From the NCBI RefSeq assembly GCF_039544105.1, contig NZ_BAABLA010000021.1: DNA of 64,000 bases; one strand, written 5' to 3'. Source of the DNA: Haloechinothrix_A salitolerans (GTDB lineage: Bacteria > Actinomycetota > Actinomycetes > Mycobacteriales > Pseudonocardiaceae). The notes beneath the pieces are model-generated. The model was not told where the DNA came from. It saw only the letters and a program-made list of their open reading frames with translations, and searched no databases. The position numbers were made by a program, and so were the translations under genes. Every line of letters starts with the position of its first letter. Position 1 is the first letter of the stretch. This document shows, piece by piece, positions 33,835 to 42,434 of the stretch.

Positions 33835-34683
33835 ATGGGCGATGGTCGGATTAGCAGACGGACGATGCTCACGGCGGGCGCGACCGGGCTCGCGCTCACC
33901 GGCGGCGGCCTGGTGTCCTTGTTGCGTTCCTCCGGCGGTGGCGGCGCGTCTCCTGGCAGTTACCTGAGCTTGCGCGGCATCGAGCGAGTGCGCTCGCGGG
34001 CACGGAACCGTGACGTCGATCTGGTCACCATGCTGCCCCGCAAAGAGGTCCCCATTGGTTTACCAGTGTGTCTCGTGCTGCACGGGCTGGGTGGCGACGC
34101 CGTCGGCACGCACAAGTACGGCTTCGACGCACGACTGGTGCGTGAGGTGGCGCTGGGTACGACCCCACCGTTCGCACTGGTCGCCGTCGACGGTGGGGAC
34201 AACTACTGGAACCAGGTGCGACCGGGCGACGATCCGATGGCGATGCTGCTCGACGAGCTTCCTGTGTGGCTGCGTGAGCGCGGCCTCGCGGACCGACCGT
34301 TCGCGTGCGCCGGGGTATCGATGGGTGGGTTCGGCGCGTTGTACTACGCCCGAATGCGCGCGGAGCGGCACCAGCCCCTGCGGGCGACGGCGGTGGCGTC
34401 TCCCGCGCTGATCACGTCATGGGCGGTGATGCGCACCCGGCGAATCTTCCCGTCTCGCGAGGCATGGGAAGCGTTGGATCCACTGCGTCACCCGCACGCG
34501 ATAGGCAACAGCGCACTCGGCGTGTGGTGCGGGGAGGATGACCCGTTCGTCACGGGCACTCGGCGGTTCATCAGCATGACTCAACCGAAAGTGGCTTACA
34601 TCGGCCCCGGCGGGCATACGGCCGACTTCGTCGAAGGCGTCGCGGACGACGTCGTGCGGTTTCTTGGGCAGCACGCGACCTAG
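33835..34683 (+). CDS. Exported alpha/beta-hydrolase (esterase) with Tat-like signal
   Basis: 282 aa from the ATG at 33835, preceded by AAGGAG. The start ISRRTMLTAGATGLALTGGG is a twin-Arg signal of the S-R-R-x-M type followed by a hydrophobic stretch. The nucleophile elbow GVSMGG has the catalytic Ser, LVLHGLGG gives the oxyanion loop, and CGEDDPF and GPGGHTADF supply the likely Asp and His. The overall plan resembles esterase D / antigen-85-like enzymes. No partner gene suggests the substrate. The open frame continues 26 codons upstream without a ribosome site. Confidence 0.8.
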   Translation: MGDGRISRRTMLTAGATGLALTGGGLVSLLRSSGGGGASPGSYLSLRGIERVRSRARNRDVDLVTMLPRKEVPIGLPVCLVLHGLGGDAVGTHKYGFDARLVREVALGTTPPFALVAVDGGDNYWNQVRPGDDPMAMLLDELPVWLRERGLADRPFACAGVSMGGFGALYYARMRAERHQPLRATAVASPALITSWAVMRTRRIFPSREAWEALDPLRHPHAIGNSALGVWCGEDDPFVTGTRRFISMTQPKVAYIGPGGHTADFVEGVADDVVRFLGQHAT

Positions 34684-34689
34684 TGATGG

Positions 34690-34752
34690 CCCGGCTCACT
34701 GAGCGTGGAACACAACGTCGTGAGCGGGGGACACGGCGCGCAGCGCCGCGTG
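34690..34752. terminator. Two hairpins between the esterase gene and clpX
   Basis: CCCGGCTCAC (34690-34699) pairs with GTGAGCGGGG (34720-34729) with one mismatch, and CACGGCGC (34732-34739) pairs with GCGCCGCGTG (34743-34752) with a short bulge. They fill the 73-bp gap between two convergent genes and can end both transcripts. Confidence 0.55.
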
Positions 34753-34756
34753 ACCA

Positions 34757-36055
34757 CTAAGCGGACTTCTCGCCGCGCTCGGTTTGGGCCCTGCGGCGGG
34801 ACGGACGACGAGACACGATCGTCGGGTTCACGTTCTCCCGCACGGTCTGCTCGGTGATGACGACCTTGGCGACATCCTCGCGGCTCGGGATGTCGTACAT
34901 GACCTGCTGCAGGACCTCTTCCATGATCGCCCGCAACCCACGGGCACCTGTCCCCCGCAGCACCGATTGGTCGGCGATGGCTTCCAGCGCCGTCTTAGTG
35001 AACTCCAACTCGACGCCGTCCAGCTCGAACAGCTTCTTGTACTGCTTGACCAGTGCATTGCGCGGTTCGGTGAGGATGCGAACCAACGAGTGCTTGTCGA
35101 GATTGGTCACGCTGGCCACGACCGGAAGCCTGCCGATGAACTCCGGGATCAAGCCGAACTTGATCAGATCCTCCGGCATGGTCTCGCCGAAGATGTCGCT
35201 TTCCTCGATCTCCGTCCGGGTGCGGATCTCCGCGCCGAAGCCGAGACCGCGCTTGCCGATCCGCTCGTTGATGATCTTCTCAAGGCCCGCGAACGCGCCT
35301 GCGACGATGAACAGCACGTTCGTGGTGTCGATCTGGATGAACTCCTGGTGCGGATGCTTACGCCCACCCTGCGGCGGCACCGAGGCCGTGGTGCCTTCCA
35401 GGATCTTCAGTAGCGCCTGCTGCACGCCCTCGCCCGAGACGTCCCGCGTTATGGACGGGTTCTCACTCTTGCGCGCTATCTTGTCGACCTCGTCGATGTA
35501 GATGATGCCGGTCTCGGCACGCTTGACGTCGTAGTCGGCGGCTTGGATGAGCTTGAGCAGGATGTTCTCGACGTCCTCACCAACGTAGCCAGCCTCGGTG
35601 AGCGCGGTGGCGTCCGCGATGGCGAACGGGACGTTGAGCAGCTTGGCCAGGGTCTGCGCGAGGTAGGTCTTGCCGCACCCGGTCGGACCGAGCATCAAGA
35701 TGTTCGACTTGGCGATGTCGACCGGCTCGTCCTTCGGTTCCTTGGGCCCGCCCTTGGCGTCGGACTGGATGCGCTTGTAGTGGTTGTAGACCGCGACCGC
35801 GAGGGACCGCTTAGCGTCGTCCTGGCCGATGACGTACTGCTCGAGGAAGTCGTGGATCTCGGCGGGCTTGGGGAGTTCGTCGAGCTTGACGTCGCCAGCT
35901 TCGGCGAGCTCCTCCTCGATGATCTCATTGCAGAGGTCAATGCACTCGTCGCAGATGTACACGCCGGGCCCGGCGATGAGCTTTTTCACCTGCTTCTGAC
36001 TCTTGCCGCAGAAAGAGCACTTCAACAGGTCTCCGCCGTCACCGATTCGCGCCAT
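34757..36055 (-). CDS. clpX: ATP-dependent Clp protease ATP-binding subunit ClpX
   Basis: 432 aa from the ATG at 36053-36055; an in-frame start at 36085 would add ten non-conserved residues. The zinc-binding domain has Cys13, 16, 35 and 38. The AAA+ core has GPTGCGKTYLAQTLA (Walker A), IIYIDEVDKIA (Walker B), the RKSENPSITRDVSGEGVQQA sensor region and the pore loop GYVGEDVE; the IGF-like loop for docking on ClpP lies near 265 (RGLGFGAE). It unfolds tagged proteins for the ClpP1P2 peptidase encoded upstream, 300 bp away and with a terminator between, so it has its own transcript. Confidence 0.97.
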   Translation of the reverse strand: MARIGDGGDLLKCSFCGKSQKQVKKLIAGPGVYICDECIDLCNEIIEEELAEAGDVKLDELPKPAEIHDFLEQYVIGQDDAKRSLAVAVYNHYKRIQSDAKGGPKEPKDEPVDIAKSNILMLGPTGCGKTYLAQTLAKLLNVPFAIADATALTEAGYVGEDVENILLKLIQAADYDVKRAETGIIYIDEVDKIARKSENPSITRDVSGEGVQQALLKILEGTTASVPPQGGRKHPHQEFIQIDTTNVLFIVAGAFAGLEKIINERIGKRGLGFGAEIRTRTEIEESDIFGETMPEDLIKFGLIPEFIGRLPVVASVTNLDKHSLVRILTEPRNALVKQYKKLFELDGVELEFTKTALEAIADQSVLRGTGARGLRAIMEEVLQQVMYDIPSREDVAKVVITEQTVRENVNPTIVSRRPSRRRAQTERGEKSA

Positions 36056-36356
36056 GGCCGTTGACCTCTGTCCCCTCCGGCGCACCGTGGCCGGTACGCC
36101 TGATGCGTGCGTGCTGGTGGGCTTCGCAAGGTGTCCTGCTACTGACGGTACCCGCCAGCTCTGTCCTTGGGGAGGACCAATCGCTGTCAGGACCGCGGTA
36201 GCCGACCTTAGTCCCCATCACGGGGTAACGCCCGCAATCGACACGCCCCGTAATGGAGCCGGTATGTTTCGCGGTCAGCGAAGCCCGCCACCGGCGCGCA
36301 TGTCGGCGGACAACCACCCGACTGGGGGTTGACCTGCCGACATGCGCACCCGAGGA
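36056..36356. other. Leader and promoter region of clpX
   Basis: 301 bp without a gene. It contains the strong clpP-side terminator (36296-36347) and a small CCCC/GGGG hairpin at 36213-36225. A weak minus-strand -10 (TAAGGT, 36205-36210) lies beside it without a clear -35. No CIRCE, HAIR, ClgR or sigma-H-type site was seen here. Confidence 0.5.
36296..36347 (-). terminator. Terminator after clpP2
   Basis: GCGCATGTCGGC (36296-36307) and its exact complement (36336-36347) form the outer stem; GG/CC, CAACC/GGTTG and CCC/GGG extend it inward to a GACT loop with two small irregularities. It begins 9 bp beyond the clpP2 stop on the transcribed strand. Confidence 0.8.
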
Positions 36357-37019
36357 CTAGCTGGCCGAGCCCTTGCGGTACGGCAGCACCTCGTCGATGA
36401 TGCCGTACTCCAAGGCCTGCTCAGCGGTCAGGATCTTGTCGCGCTCGATGTCCTTGCGCACCTCTTCCGGCGTGCGGCCGGTGTGCTTGGACAGCGTCTG
36501 CTCCATCTGTGTCCGCACCCGCTGGATCTCGTTGGCCTGGATCTCCAGGTCGGAGACCTGACCGTACGAGCCCTCCATCGCGGGCTGGTGGATCAGCACC
36601 CGCGAGTTCGGCAACGCGAACCGCTTGCCCTTGGTACCCGCCGCGAGCAGCACGGCCGCCGCCGACGCCGCCTGACCGAGGCAGTACGTCTGCACGTCGG
36701 GCCGGACGAACTGCATCGTGTCGTAGATGGCCATCAACGACGTGAACGAGCCACCGGGCGAGTTGATGTAGATGACGATGTCGCGGTCCGGGTCCTCGTG
36801 TTCGAGGTGCAGCAGCTGCGCCATGACGTCGTTGGCCGACGCGTCGTCGACCTGGACGCCGAGGAAGATGACCCGTTCCTCGTACAGCTTGTTGTACGGG
36901 TTGGATTCCTTGATCCCGTAGCTAGTGCGCTCGACGTAGCTCGGCAGCACGTACCGCGACTGCGGCAGCTGCTCAGGGTTAACGCCCGACACCGGTGTGG
37001 GGGAACTGTGCTGGCTCAT
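36357..37019 (-). CDS. clpP2: ATP-dependent Clp protease proteolytic subunit 2
   Basis: 220 aa. Catalytic Ser119 (LGQAASAAAVL) and His144 (VLIHQP) are visible, with the Asp near 193 and the oxyanion-strand INSPGGS at 86-91. The 40-residue N-terminal part (SRYVLPSYVERTSYG) is the propeptide and axial loop region. With ClpP1 it forms the mixed ClpP1P2 tetradecamer known in mycobacteria. AGGAG precedes the ATG; the gap to clpP1 is 14 bp. Confidence 0.96.
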   Translation of the reverse strand: MSQHSSPTPVSGVNPEQLPQSRYVLPSYVERTSYGIKESNPYNKLYEERVIFLGVQVDDASANDVMAQLLHLEHEDPDRDIVIYINSPGGSFTSLMAIYDTMQFVRPDVQTYCLGQAASAAAVLLAAGTKGKRFALPNSRVLIHQPAMEGSYGQVSDLEIQANEIQRVRTQMEQTLSKHTGRTPEEVRKDIERDKILTAEQALEYGIIDEVLPYRKGSAS

Positions 37020-37033
37020 GAGGATCTCCTGTG

Positions 37034-37648
37034 TCAGCTCGCCGAGTTGATGTTCGCGAGGTGCTCGCGGGTCAGGACGTGATCGACGAAGCCGTACTCC
37101 TTGGCCTCGGTCGCCGTGAACCAGCGGTCCCGGTCACCATCGGCGATGATCTGCTCGACCGTCTGCCCGGTCTGCTCCGACGTGATGCGCGCCAGCTCCT
37201 GCTTCCACTTGCCGAACACCTCGGCCTGGATCGCGATGTCGGACGCGGTGCCCGTGACACCGGCCGACGGCTGGTGCATCAGGATGCGCGCGTGCGGCAG
37301 CGAGTAGCGCTTGCCGGGGGTGCCGGAAGACAGCAGGAACTGCCCCATCGACGCGGCGAGCCCCATCGCGTATGTGGCCACGTCGGGCTCGATGAGCTGC
37401 ATCGTGTCGTAGATGGCGAAGCCCGCGGTGACCGAGCCGCCCGGCGAGTTGATGTAGAACCGGATATCCGCCTGCGGGTCTTCCGCGGCCAGCAGCAGCA
37501 ACTGCGCGGTGATCCGGTTCGCGATGTCATCGTTGACCTCGGAGCCGAGCACGACGATCCGTTCCTGGAGCAGTCGCTCGTACACCGAGTCGGTCAGGTT
37601 CAGCCCTGCGGTCGTCGTCCGCATATCGGGCGTTGGGTGCTGCGTCAC
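37034..37648 (-). CDS. clpP1: ATP-dependent Clp protease proteolytic subunit 1
   Basis: 204 aa from the GTG at 37646-37648 with AAGGCAGG upstream; a longer frame to 37705 is not conserved, and an internal ATG at residue 9 is an alternative. Ser100 (GLAASMGQFL) and His125 (ILMHQPS) are the catalytic residues. NLTDSVYERLLQERIVVLG is the typical ClpP1 start. First gene of the clpP1-clpP2 operon. A ClgR-like box 145 bp upstream suggests stress activation. Confidence 0.96.
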   Translation of the reverse strand: MTQHPTPDMRTTTAGLNLTDSVYERLLQERIVVLGSEVNDDIANRITAQLLLLAAEDPQADIRFYINSPGGSVTAGFAIYDTMQLIEPDVATYAMGLAASMGQFLLSSGTPGKRYSLPHARILMHQPSAGVTGTASDIAIQAEVFGKWKQELARITSEQTGQTVEQIIADGDRDRWFTATEAKEYGFVDHVLTREHLANINSAS

Positions 37649-37792
37649 GTCTGCCTGCCTTCTCTCCGCAGTGTCTCCGCGACCGGCATCGGCCCGAAGA
37701 TCCACTGTGGACTTGCGTTGTGAAGTACCTGCGATCTTGCAACCGACACTAACGAATGTGACGGCCTCGTCATGCCCGTTTCGCGCCGCGTT

Positions 37793-37803
37793 CGCTCAGA
37801 GCG
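37793..37803. promoter_or_regulatory. Candidate ClgR box upstream of clpP1P2
   Basis: CGCTCAGAGCG fits the core CGC-Y-N-A-N-R-GCG of the published actinobacterial ClgR motif exactly; the outer flanks fit less well. It lies 20 bp from the tig stop and 145 bp before the clpP1 start. ClgR activates clpP1P2 in Corynebacterium, Streptomyces and Mycobacterium. No clgR gene is in the window. Confidence 0.55.
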
Positions 37804-37822
37804 TCACCGATCGGCGGAAGAC

Positions 37823-39226
37823 TTAAGCCTTCTCGTCCGACTCAGTGGCCTCGTCGGTGACGTCGGCGACCTCGGCATCGACCGTGTCCGGCTGCTCGTC
37901 ATCGCCGCCATCACCGAAGAACTCGCTGAGGTCGACCTCGTTGCCACTCGCGTCGGTGACGGTGGCCTTGCGCACGATCGAGGCCAGCGCCTTGCCCCGG
38001 CGGACATCAGCGAAGATCGCCCCGAGCTGGCCGGACTGCTGTGCCCGCTGCACGTACTCGTCTGGGCTGACACCGAACCGCTGTGCTTGGTAGATGATGC
38101 GCTCGGTCAGCTCGGAGTCGTCGACCTGGACGTTCTGGTCGTCGGCGATGGCGTCCAGCAGCAGCTGTGTGCGGACCGACTTCTCCGCCTCGGCTCGGGT
38201 CTCCTCGTTGAACTGCTCCAGGGTCTTGCCCTCGGCTTCAAGCGAGCGTGCCAGCGCGTCCTCGTCGTGGTCGAGCTCGTGCAGCGCGTCATGCTTGCGG
38301 TTGTCGACCTCGGCCTGGACGACGGCCTCCGGTAGTGGGATCTCAGTGGACTCGATCAAGGAGTCGAGCACCTTGTCCCGCGCCTGCACGCCCTGCTGCA
38401 TCCGCTTGACGCGGGTCAGCCGCTCACGCAGGTCGTCACGCAGCTCATCGATGGTGTCGAACTCGCTGGCCATCTGCGCGAACTCGTCATCAGCCTCCGG
38501 CAGCTCCCGCTGCTTGATGGACTGCACGGTGACGCTGACCTCGGCGTCGGTACCCGCGTACTTGCCCGCGAGCAGCTTGGTGGTGAAGGTCTTGGTCTCA
38601 CCCTCGGACGCGCCGATCAGGGCCTCGTCGATGCCGTCGACGAGCTGACCGGAGCCGATCTCGTAGGACAGCCCCGAGGTGCTGGCGTCCTCGACCTCCT
38701 CGCCGTCGACCGTGGCCGAGAGGTCGATCGAGACGAAGTCGCCGTTCTCGGCGGGGCGGTCGACGCCGGTGAGAGTGCCGAACCGGGCGCGCAGTTCATC
38801 GAGCTGCTCGTCCACCTCCGCGTCGGTCAGCTCGATGTCATCGACGCTGACCGAGAGGTCTTCGACGTCCGGTACTTCGATCTCCGGCCGGATGTCGACC
38901 TCGGCGGTGAACTCGAGGACGTCCTTGTCCTCGAGCTTGGTCACCTCGAAGTCGGGCTGACCCAGCGTGCGGACCTCGCCGGACTGCACGGCTTCCATGT
39001 ACTTCGCGGGAATGGCCTCGTTGACGACCTCGTCGAGCACCGGGGCACGACCGATCCGGCTTTCCAGGACGCGTGCAGGCGCCTTACCAGGACGGAAACC
39101 CGGAATGCGGACCTGCTGAGCGATCTTTTTGTAGGCGCGGTCGAAGTTGGGCTTCAGCTCGTCGAACGGCACCTCGACATTGATCTTCACGCGCGTCGGG
39201 CTCAGCTGCTCGACGGTGCTCTTCAA
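37823..39226 (-). CDS. tig: Trigger factor
   Basis: 467 aa. Ribosome-bound chaperone with peptidyl-prolyl isomerase activity. It starts with MKSTVEQLSPTRVKINVEVP from a TTG codon with GAGGAG six bases before it. The ribosome-binding signature GFRPGKAPARVLESRIGR lies near 42-60, a FKBP domain around 155-245 (RPAENGDFVSIDLSATVDGE) and a long C-terminal helical arm region to about 420. The last 40 residues are an acidic tail (DGGDDEQPDTVDAEVADV). Located upstream of clpP1P2 as in Rv2462c. Confidence 0.97.
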   Translation of the reverse strand: MKSTVEQLSPTRVKINVEVPFDELKPNFDRAYKKIAQQVRIPGFRPGKAPARVLESRIGRAPVLDEVVNEAIPAKYMEAVQSGEVRTLGQPDFEVTKLEDKDVLEFTAEVDIRPEIEVPDVEDLSVSVDDIELTDAEVDEQLDELRARFGTLTGVDRPAENGDFVSIDLSATVDGEEVEDASTSGLSYEIGSGQLVDGIDEALIGASEGETKTFTTKLLAGKYAGTDAEVSVTVQSIKQRELPEADDEFAQMASEFDTIDELRDDLRERLTRVKRMQQGVQARDKVLDSLIESTEIPLPEAVVQAEVDNRKHDALHELDHDEDALARSLEAEGKTLEQFNEETRAEAEKSVRTQLLLDAIADDQNVQVDDSELTERIIYQAQRFGVSPDEYVQRAQQSGQLGAIFADVRRGKALASIVRKATVTDASGNEVDLSEFFGDGGDDEQPDTVDAEVADVTDEATESDEKA

Positions 39227-39363
39227 CGTATGCTCCTCAAGCTTGAAAACTAAAGTGGCTGCCCCACGGAAATCTGTGGGCGAAACCTGAGTCTATGACA
39301 GTGTGCACCCAGCTACCGGGCGGGGTTGACTGACGCGGTATGGGCCGCCATCGGTGTGACGGC

Positions 39364-40401
39364 TCACGTCTGTTCCTCGCGCTCCGCGACGAACTCACCC
39401 ACACGCGCGATGGCCGCCGCGGCCGGGACCGCGATGAACGCCCCGAACACCCCGAGCAGGGCGCCGCCCAACGTGATCGCGATGATCACGACGAACGCTG
39501 GCAAGCGCACCATCCGCCCCGCGATCAGCGGCTCCAAGACGTTGCCTTCCACCGCCTGCACCCCGACGACGATCGCGGCCGCCGCCAGTGCGATGCCCAA
39601 GCCGCCGTCCGCGAACGCCACCAGCACCGCGACCATACCCGACACCAGGGCGCCCACGTACGGGAAGAAGCCGCCGAAGAAGACGAGCAAGGCGAGCGGC
39701 ACCGCCACCGGAACACCGAGTATGACGAGTCCGATACCGATCAACACGGCGTCGAACACCGCGATGATGAACAACGATCGGAAATAGGCGCCGATGGTGA
39801 ACCAGATTCGGGTGGCCACGGTGGTGGTGGCTTCCCTGCGCGCGGACGGCACCAGCCGCAGCACGCCCCCCGCGAGCCAGTCGCCCTGGTAAAGGAAGAA
39901 GAACAGCGCCACAAGCAGGAGCACGATGCCCGCGCCGGCGACGGCGATGTTGCGAGTGATGCCCAACGCGCTGCCGAGCCCGTCGCCCTCGGTGAAGCGT
40001 TGCAGCAACCGCTCGGCCATCGCCTGCAAACTGGTGTCCGACGGGATACCGGGGAAGCCCCTGACCAGCGAGCGCAGTTCGGCGAACGAGCGGGTGAGCG
40101 AGTCGATCAGTGAGGGCAACTCCGCCACGAAAAGCGGCACGGCTACCGCGATCAGCCCGCCGATGACGGCCAGCGCGCCGATCTCGGCGATCACCGCGGC
40201 CAACCAACGCGGCACCTTACGAGCGTGCATCCACGCGACGGCTGGGGTAAGCGCCGCGGCGGGAAACAGCGCGAGCAGCAACGGCACGGTGAGTACCGGC
40301 ACGGACGAAAGGGCGTAGTAGACGCCAGCGGCGACCACCACGATGCCGATCACGGCCCAGGCCGTCTGACCTGCGCGCAGTACCTGGTCCCGGTCAACCA
40401 C
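39364..40401 (-). CDS. AI-2E family transporter
   Basis: 345 aa. Helix-rich protein with about seven or eight membrane segments (AWAVIGIVVVAAGVYYAL; VLTVPLLLALFPAAAL; IVLLLVALFFFLYQGDWL). The C-terminal GNVLEPLIAGRMVRLPAFVV is the family's signature. The E. coli members are named for AI-2 export, but others move Na+/H+ or unknown compounds, so no substrate is claimed. GTG start with a weak ribosome site (GGCGAGAT). The 137 bp between its stop and tig hold the tig leader. Confidence 0.85.
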   Translation of the reverse strand: MVDRDQVLRAGQTAWAVIGIVVVAAGVYYALSSVPVLTVPLLLALFPAAALTPAVAWMHARKVPRWLAAVIAEIGALAVIGGLIAVAVPLFVAELPSLIDSLTRSFAELRSLVRGFPGIPSDTSLQAMAERLLQRFTEGDGLGSALGITRNIAVAGAGIVLLLVALFFFLYQGDWLAGGVLRLVPSARREATTTVATRIWFTIGAYFRSLFIIAVFDAVLIGIGLVILGVPVAVPLALLVFFGGFFPYVGALVSGMVAVLVAFADGGLGIALAAAAIVVGVQAVEGNVLEPLIAGRMVRLPAFVVIIAITLGGALLGVFGAFIAVPAAAAIARVGEFVAEREEQT

Positions 40402-40582
40402 GACGATCTCGCCTGCCCGGCATCGGAGCCATGCGATCAGTGTGCCAGCTACCGGCGGAAGTCCGTGTCGAGGCCGATCACGACGGGGTGATGGCGACTA
40501 GCTCCGGTCATCTGGCACCGGTTCGAAATCGCGCTAGCGGTACCCGCTAAGCTGTCACGGCAACGGTTGGTGACGACCGGGT

Positions 40583-40653
40583 GCGGGCGTAGCTCAATGG
40601 TAGAGCCCCAGTCTTCCAAACTGGTGGTGCGGGTTCGATTCCCGTCGCCCGCT
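40583..40653 (+). tRNA. tRNA-Gly (anticodon TCC)
   Basis: 71 nt. GCGGGCG pairs with CGCCCGC as acceptor stem; the D-arm reads GCTCAATGGTAGAGC, the anticodon stem CCAGT/ACTGG encloses CTTCCAA with TCC at 40615-40617, and the T-arm has GGTTCGATTCC. CCA is not encoded. Discriminator base U. A minus-10-like TAAGCT lies about 30 bp upstream. Confidence 0.97.
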
Positions 40654-40665
40654 CTGTACCTGACA

Positions 40666-40739
40666 CGGGGTGTGGCGCAGCTTGGTAGCGCATCCGCTTT
40701 GGGAGCGGAGGGTCGCAGGTTCAAATCCTGTCACCCCGA
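40666..40739 (+). tRNA. tRNA-Pro (anticodon TGG)
   Basis: 74 nt, 12 bp after the tRNA-Gly gene and probably cotranscribed. CGGGGTG pairs with CACCCCG; the D-arm has GCGCAGCTTGGTAGCGC; the anticodon loop TTTGGGA gives TGG at 40700-40702; the T-arm has GGTTCAAATCC. CCA is not encoded, discriminator A. A Gly/Pro tRNA pair also lies near tig in M. tuberculosis. Confidence 0.97.
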
Positions 40740-40867
40740 CATTTTGATCACGTGGCCTGGGGGCCGGCGCTGGAGGCGTGGGCTCCTGGGCCAGCTCCGT
40801 CGCGCTGACTCGGGACCGCGGCGGAAATCCAGTGCCGTATGCGTTGGTTGGTTCGTAGACTCCGGCC

Positions 40868-41401
40868 GTGTCCGAAATCGAGATCGCGCCGGATGACCCG
40901 CGCGCCGCGGATGTTCGCGCGTTGCTTGAGCAGCACCTAGAGTTCGCGAACGAGCACAGCCCACCCGAAGACGTCCACGCGTTGGACATCGAAGGGCTGT
41001 TGGGCCCGGCGATCACCTTCTTCAGCTGCCGATCCGACGATCAGCTACTGGCTGTGGGCGCACTGAAGCAGCTCGACGACAACCACGTCGAGGTCAAGTC
41101 CATGCACACCACGCGCGCCGCCCGTGGGCGCGGCATTGGCCGCGCCATGGTCGAGCACCTCATCGACGTCGCGCGCGATCGCGGGTTCGCGCGAATCAGC
41201 CTAGAGACAGGTTCGATGGCCGCTTTCGCTCCGGCGCGGGCGCTCTACGCCAGCATGGGATTCGAGCCGTGCGAGCCGTTCGGCGACTACCGCGCGAGCC
41301 CGAACAGCGTGTGCATGACGCTCACACTGGAGCCGCGATCCGTTGTCACACCGTCGCATCGACGATGGAGTCGCGAATACCTTCGGCGTGCTCTGCCGTG
41401 A
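40868..41401 (+). CDS. GNAT family N-acetyltransferase
   Basis: 177 aa. The acetyl-CoA loop RAARGRGIGRAMVEHLI (Q/R-x-x-G-x-G/A type) is near 80-95, and ARALYASMGFEPCEPFGDY is the conserved C-terminal GNAT block; it resembles PhnO/YitI-type acetyltransferases of unknown substrate. The usual end would be SVCMTLTLEP; about 20 further residues (SHRRWSREYLRRALP) read through sequence that is antisense to a vapC relic, so the native stop seems lost. GTG start. Confidence 0.85.
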   Translation: MSEIEIAPDDPRAADVRALLEQHLEFANEHSPPEDVHALDIEGLLGPAITFFSCRSDDQLLAVGALKQLDDNHVEVKSMHTTRAARGRGIGRAMVEHLIDVARDRGFARISLETGSMAAFAPARALYASMGFEPCEPFGDYRASPNSVCMTLTLEPRSVVTPSHRRWSREYLRRALP

Positions 41402-41499
41402 CGCTGAGCGGAACGAAGTCCTGGTCGACAAGACGTGTGCTCAAATCGGCTGGCACGGACAACTTCCCGAGCATCGTCTTGATCGTCAGATCGGGACGA
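41346..41499 (-). pseudogene. VapC (PIN-domain toxin) relic
   Basis: Directly after the cyclase stop the minus strand encodes PDLTIKTMLGKLSVPADL, then DFVPLSVTAEHAEGIRD, before a stop. This matches the middle of PIN/VapC toxins (pattern W-E-x-x-I-K-x-x-L-G-K-L-x-x-P ... L-x-V-T-x-x-H-A). The N-terminal catalytic Asp strand and the C-terminal LPxHHxDPFDRLL block are absent. About 50 codons remain, without start or ribosome site. No antitoxin gene is beside it. I call this a decayed fragment. Confidence 0.65.
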
Positions 41500-42330
41500 C
41501 TACGGCCGACCCCCGACCGCCTTGGCCCGATACACCAGCACCGATTCCGGCACGCCCTTGACGCGCTTGCGAGCTCGCTTGGACAACGTGACGCCGGTGA
41601 TCTCCCCCGTCGCCTCGATGACGTCGCCGCTGACCAGCACCTGACCGCCCTTGGCGAGGTCGGTGACGCGGGCGGCGACGTTGACCGCGTGCCCGAACAG
41701 GTCCTCCTTGGCGACGACGACGGTGCCGTGGTGCACCCCGGCGCGCAACGGCAGCGCGTCCGGCCGAGCTTCGACCAGCTCCACGGCGGCGCGAACAGCG
41801 TAAGCGGGGTCATCGAACACCAGCATCAGGCCGTCGCCGAGGCGCTTGACCACCCGGCCGCCCCAGCGCCGCACGATCGGGCCAACCACGCGGTAGTGCT
41901 CGGCGAGCAGGGCCAGCGCGGCGTCGTCCCCGTGACGCGCCGTGTAGCTGGTGAAGCCCTCCAGATCGGTGAACACCACGGTGACGGTGGACGGCACCTC
42001 GTCGGCCTTCGGCGAGCGCGTCAGCGACGACAGTGCCTGCACCGTGGTCAACCCGAGACGGGTGACGACAGACGGCCTGCGCTCAGCGGCGCGCTCCAGG
42101 AACCGCCGCATCACCTCAGCGGGCGGTACTCGCGAGAGTGGGCGGGCGCCGGGATCCTCCAGCCAGCGTTGGTCGATCAGGCCTACCTCGAGCGCGGCGT
42201 CACGAAACTGCGGGTCGTTCTCCAACAGGTCGGCAAGCCGTTCCGAGGCCGCGCTGTTCAGCGAGGCGAGCGCGGCTGGCGACCGTGTCCTTGCTGTTCT
42301 CGCGAATCGTGATCGCACCGACCTGGGCAT
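41500..42330 (-). CDS. Class III adenylate/guanylate cyclase
   Basis: 276 aa. The catalytic domain spans about residues 110-265: VVFTDLEGFTSYTARHGDD has the first metal Asp, VVKRLGDGLMLVFDD the second, and FGHAVNVAARVTDLAKGGQV the transition-state Asn/Arg region. The N-terminal 100 residues carry a helical domain with LADLLENDPQFRDAALEVGLIDQRW, like the pH-sensing regulatory domain of Rv1264-type cyclases. Substrate ATP is likely, not proven. No clear ribosome site; TACCGT seven bases before the ATG could be the -10 of a leaderless transcript. Confidence 0.86.
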   Translation of the reverse strand: MPRSVRSRFARTARTRSPAALASLNSAASERLADLLENDPQFRDAALEVGLIDQRWLEDPGARPLSRVPPAEVMRRFLERAAERRPSVVTRLGLTTVQALSSLTRSPKADEVPSTVTVVFTDLEGFTSYTARHGDDAALALLAEHYRVVGPIVRRWGGRVVKRLGDGLMLVFDDPAYAVRAAVELVEARPDALPLRAGVHHGTVVVAKEDLFGHAVNVAARVTDLAKGGQVLVSGDVIEATGEITGVTLSKRARKRVKGVPESVLVYRAKAVGGRP

Positions 42331-42434
42331 GGGCTAACGGTACCGCCACGACCTGCGCGGCAAGACGTCCTCAGGCCCCCGAAATGAGTGATCACTGCCA
42401 CGCCTGACGTCCACGACAACGAAGCCGCGAGATT

